A DNA stretch of 52,328 nt from Thermodesulfobacteriota bacterium (GTDB taxonomy: Bacteria; Desulfobacterota; Desulfobacteria; Desulfobacterales; JAUWMJ01), in the NCBI GenBank assembly GCA_034189135.1, contig JAXHVO010000027.1:1-52328 (forward strand), in the 5' to 3' direction. Positions within the stretch are counted from its first letter, which is position 1, and each line of letters opens with the position of its first letter. The notes under the pieces were generated by a model. It did not search any database and was not told where the DNA came from. It saw nothing but the letters and a program-made list of their open reading frames with translations. Both the position numbers and the translations under genes were made by a program. Below, piece after piece: positions 51,818-52,328 of this stretch.

Positions 51818-52328
51818 TCACGGACAAGGATTCGTCTCACCATCAAATATTGGATAAAAAATTGTATTATTATTTGAAATAGTTCCTTCAACCGGGGCCC
51901 CTTTAGCCCAGCCAAACACAAATCCCCATTCCCAACTTCCACCATCATTCGTTACAAAACCTACTGAAAGTGGACCAAGTCCTAATGTCGCAATCTCAGT
52001 TTTTCCACTCATAGAGCCAGTGTAGAACCCGGCTTCATAACCTATGGAGGCTCCAGCACCTGTTGTAGTTCCTGTCGTTGTGTAACCACCCATTCCAGAA
52101 CCAGAATCATATGCAATACCACTTCCGGCATTCCCTCCCCAGGGGCCCCATGAAGCAACACCGGTTGTTCCACCCCAAACTGCCCATAATCCCCACGGAT
52201 CAACTGCATTAACCGGATCATTTAGGACATATCCATAAAGATCGGTATCTCCACCGGCAAACAGAATGGGATCTTTTGCCGTCCATCTTCCGATATCAGG
52301 ATCATAGTCTCTGTAACCGAATCTGAGA
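51818..52328 (-). CDS. RHS-repeat protein, C-terminal end (5' part outside the window)
   Basis: Partial: 169 codons visible, and the gene continues past the right edge. The first ~46 residues are the RHS-associated core ([36 protein letters not shown]). After DPWG comes the variable tip, ~120 residues that are Gly/Thr/Ser-rich ([19 protein letters not shown]) and end in NPCP. In RHS proteins this tip is the released effector, but no nuclease or deaminase motif is visible; it looks more like a glycine-rich membrane-active or surface domain. Confidence 0.88.
   Translation of the reverse strand, partial: LRFGYRDYDPDIGRWTAKDPILFAGGDTDLYGYVLNDPVNAVDPWGLWAVWGGTTGVASWGPWGGNAGSGIAYDSGSGMGGYTTTGTTTGAGASIGYEAGFYTGSMSGKTEIATLGLGPLSVGFVTNDGGSWEWGFVFGWAKGAPVEGTISNNNTIFYPIFDGETNPCP

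Noticed and set aside
1-52328. tRNA and rRNA genes
   Set aside because: Scanned by eye for TpsiC-arm-like and rRNA signature sequences; only isolated matches inside coding regions were seen. A tRNAscan run would settle it.

Overview
The window looks like the chromosome of a Gram-negative anaerobic deltaproteobacterium (Desulfobacterota, most likely Desulfobacterales). This is inferred from gene content. Outer-membrane biogenesis genes (lptD, lnt, kdsB) sit beside RNase J, a RicT/PSP1 protein, a cysteine synthase-CysRS fusion, a 2[4Fe-4S] ferredoxin, and Tat-exported aldo/keto reductases with a NapGH-like iron-sulfur protein. I saw no rRNA, tRNA or CRISPR array.

Layout. 0.3-3.4 kb: a response regulator and PAS histidine kinase behind a candidate sigma-54 promoter, convergent with a membrane-anchored Ser/Thr kinase. 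3.85-6.8 kb: a TPP riboswitch followed by a thiamine-precursor ABC transporter (ThiZ, ThiX, ThiY-like). 7.2-10.7 kb (minus): a 54-residue cysteine-containing small protein, lnt, prfB with its programmed +1 frameshift, a terminator, and an HD protein. 11-14.3 kb: an HMG-CoA-lyase-like enzyme, then a GT4 glycosyltransferase/methyltransferase pair. 14.4-20.9 kb (minus): a probable operon for an exported redox module (membrane-anchored protein, DUF362 protein, NapH-NapG fusion, two Tat-signal aldo/keto reductases, one with an internal deletion). 21.3-28.1 kb (minus): AlkD-like protein, methyltransferase, FtsK, RNase J, PlsC and a small hypothetical. 28.2-31.2 kb: an outer-membrane protein, a ferredoxin and an unknown protein. 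31.4-36.5 kb (minus): cysK-cysS fusion, tmk, YhaM-like exonuclease and surE. 36.7-48.7 kb (plus): lptD, RfaH-like nusG paralogue, HU/IHF, holB, ricT, metG, kdsB, a 1258-residue GlmS-like protein and a small Arg-rich protein. 48.7-52.3 kb: an accessory segment with hicBA, a REP-associated transposase (RAYT) element with a long palindrome, a truncated PIN gene, and the end of an RHS gene with a candidate partner gene.

The most unusual sequence-level signal is a family of intergenic inverted arrays built on a degenerate 7-nt period. They occur at about ten places. Each locus has its own 7-nt word, and both arms of a locus carry it. The outer ends of the RAYT element are built the same way and differ from each other by exactly one 7-nt unit. 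Other unusual items are the giant GlmS-like protein, the CysK-CysRS fusion with a degenerate KMSKS loop, the Tat redox module, a branched structured-RNA candidate before lptD, and a 44-bp perfect inverted repeat beside thiY.

All calls are from reading the sequence. No database search or folding program was run.
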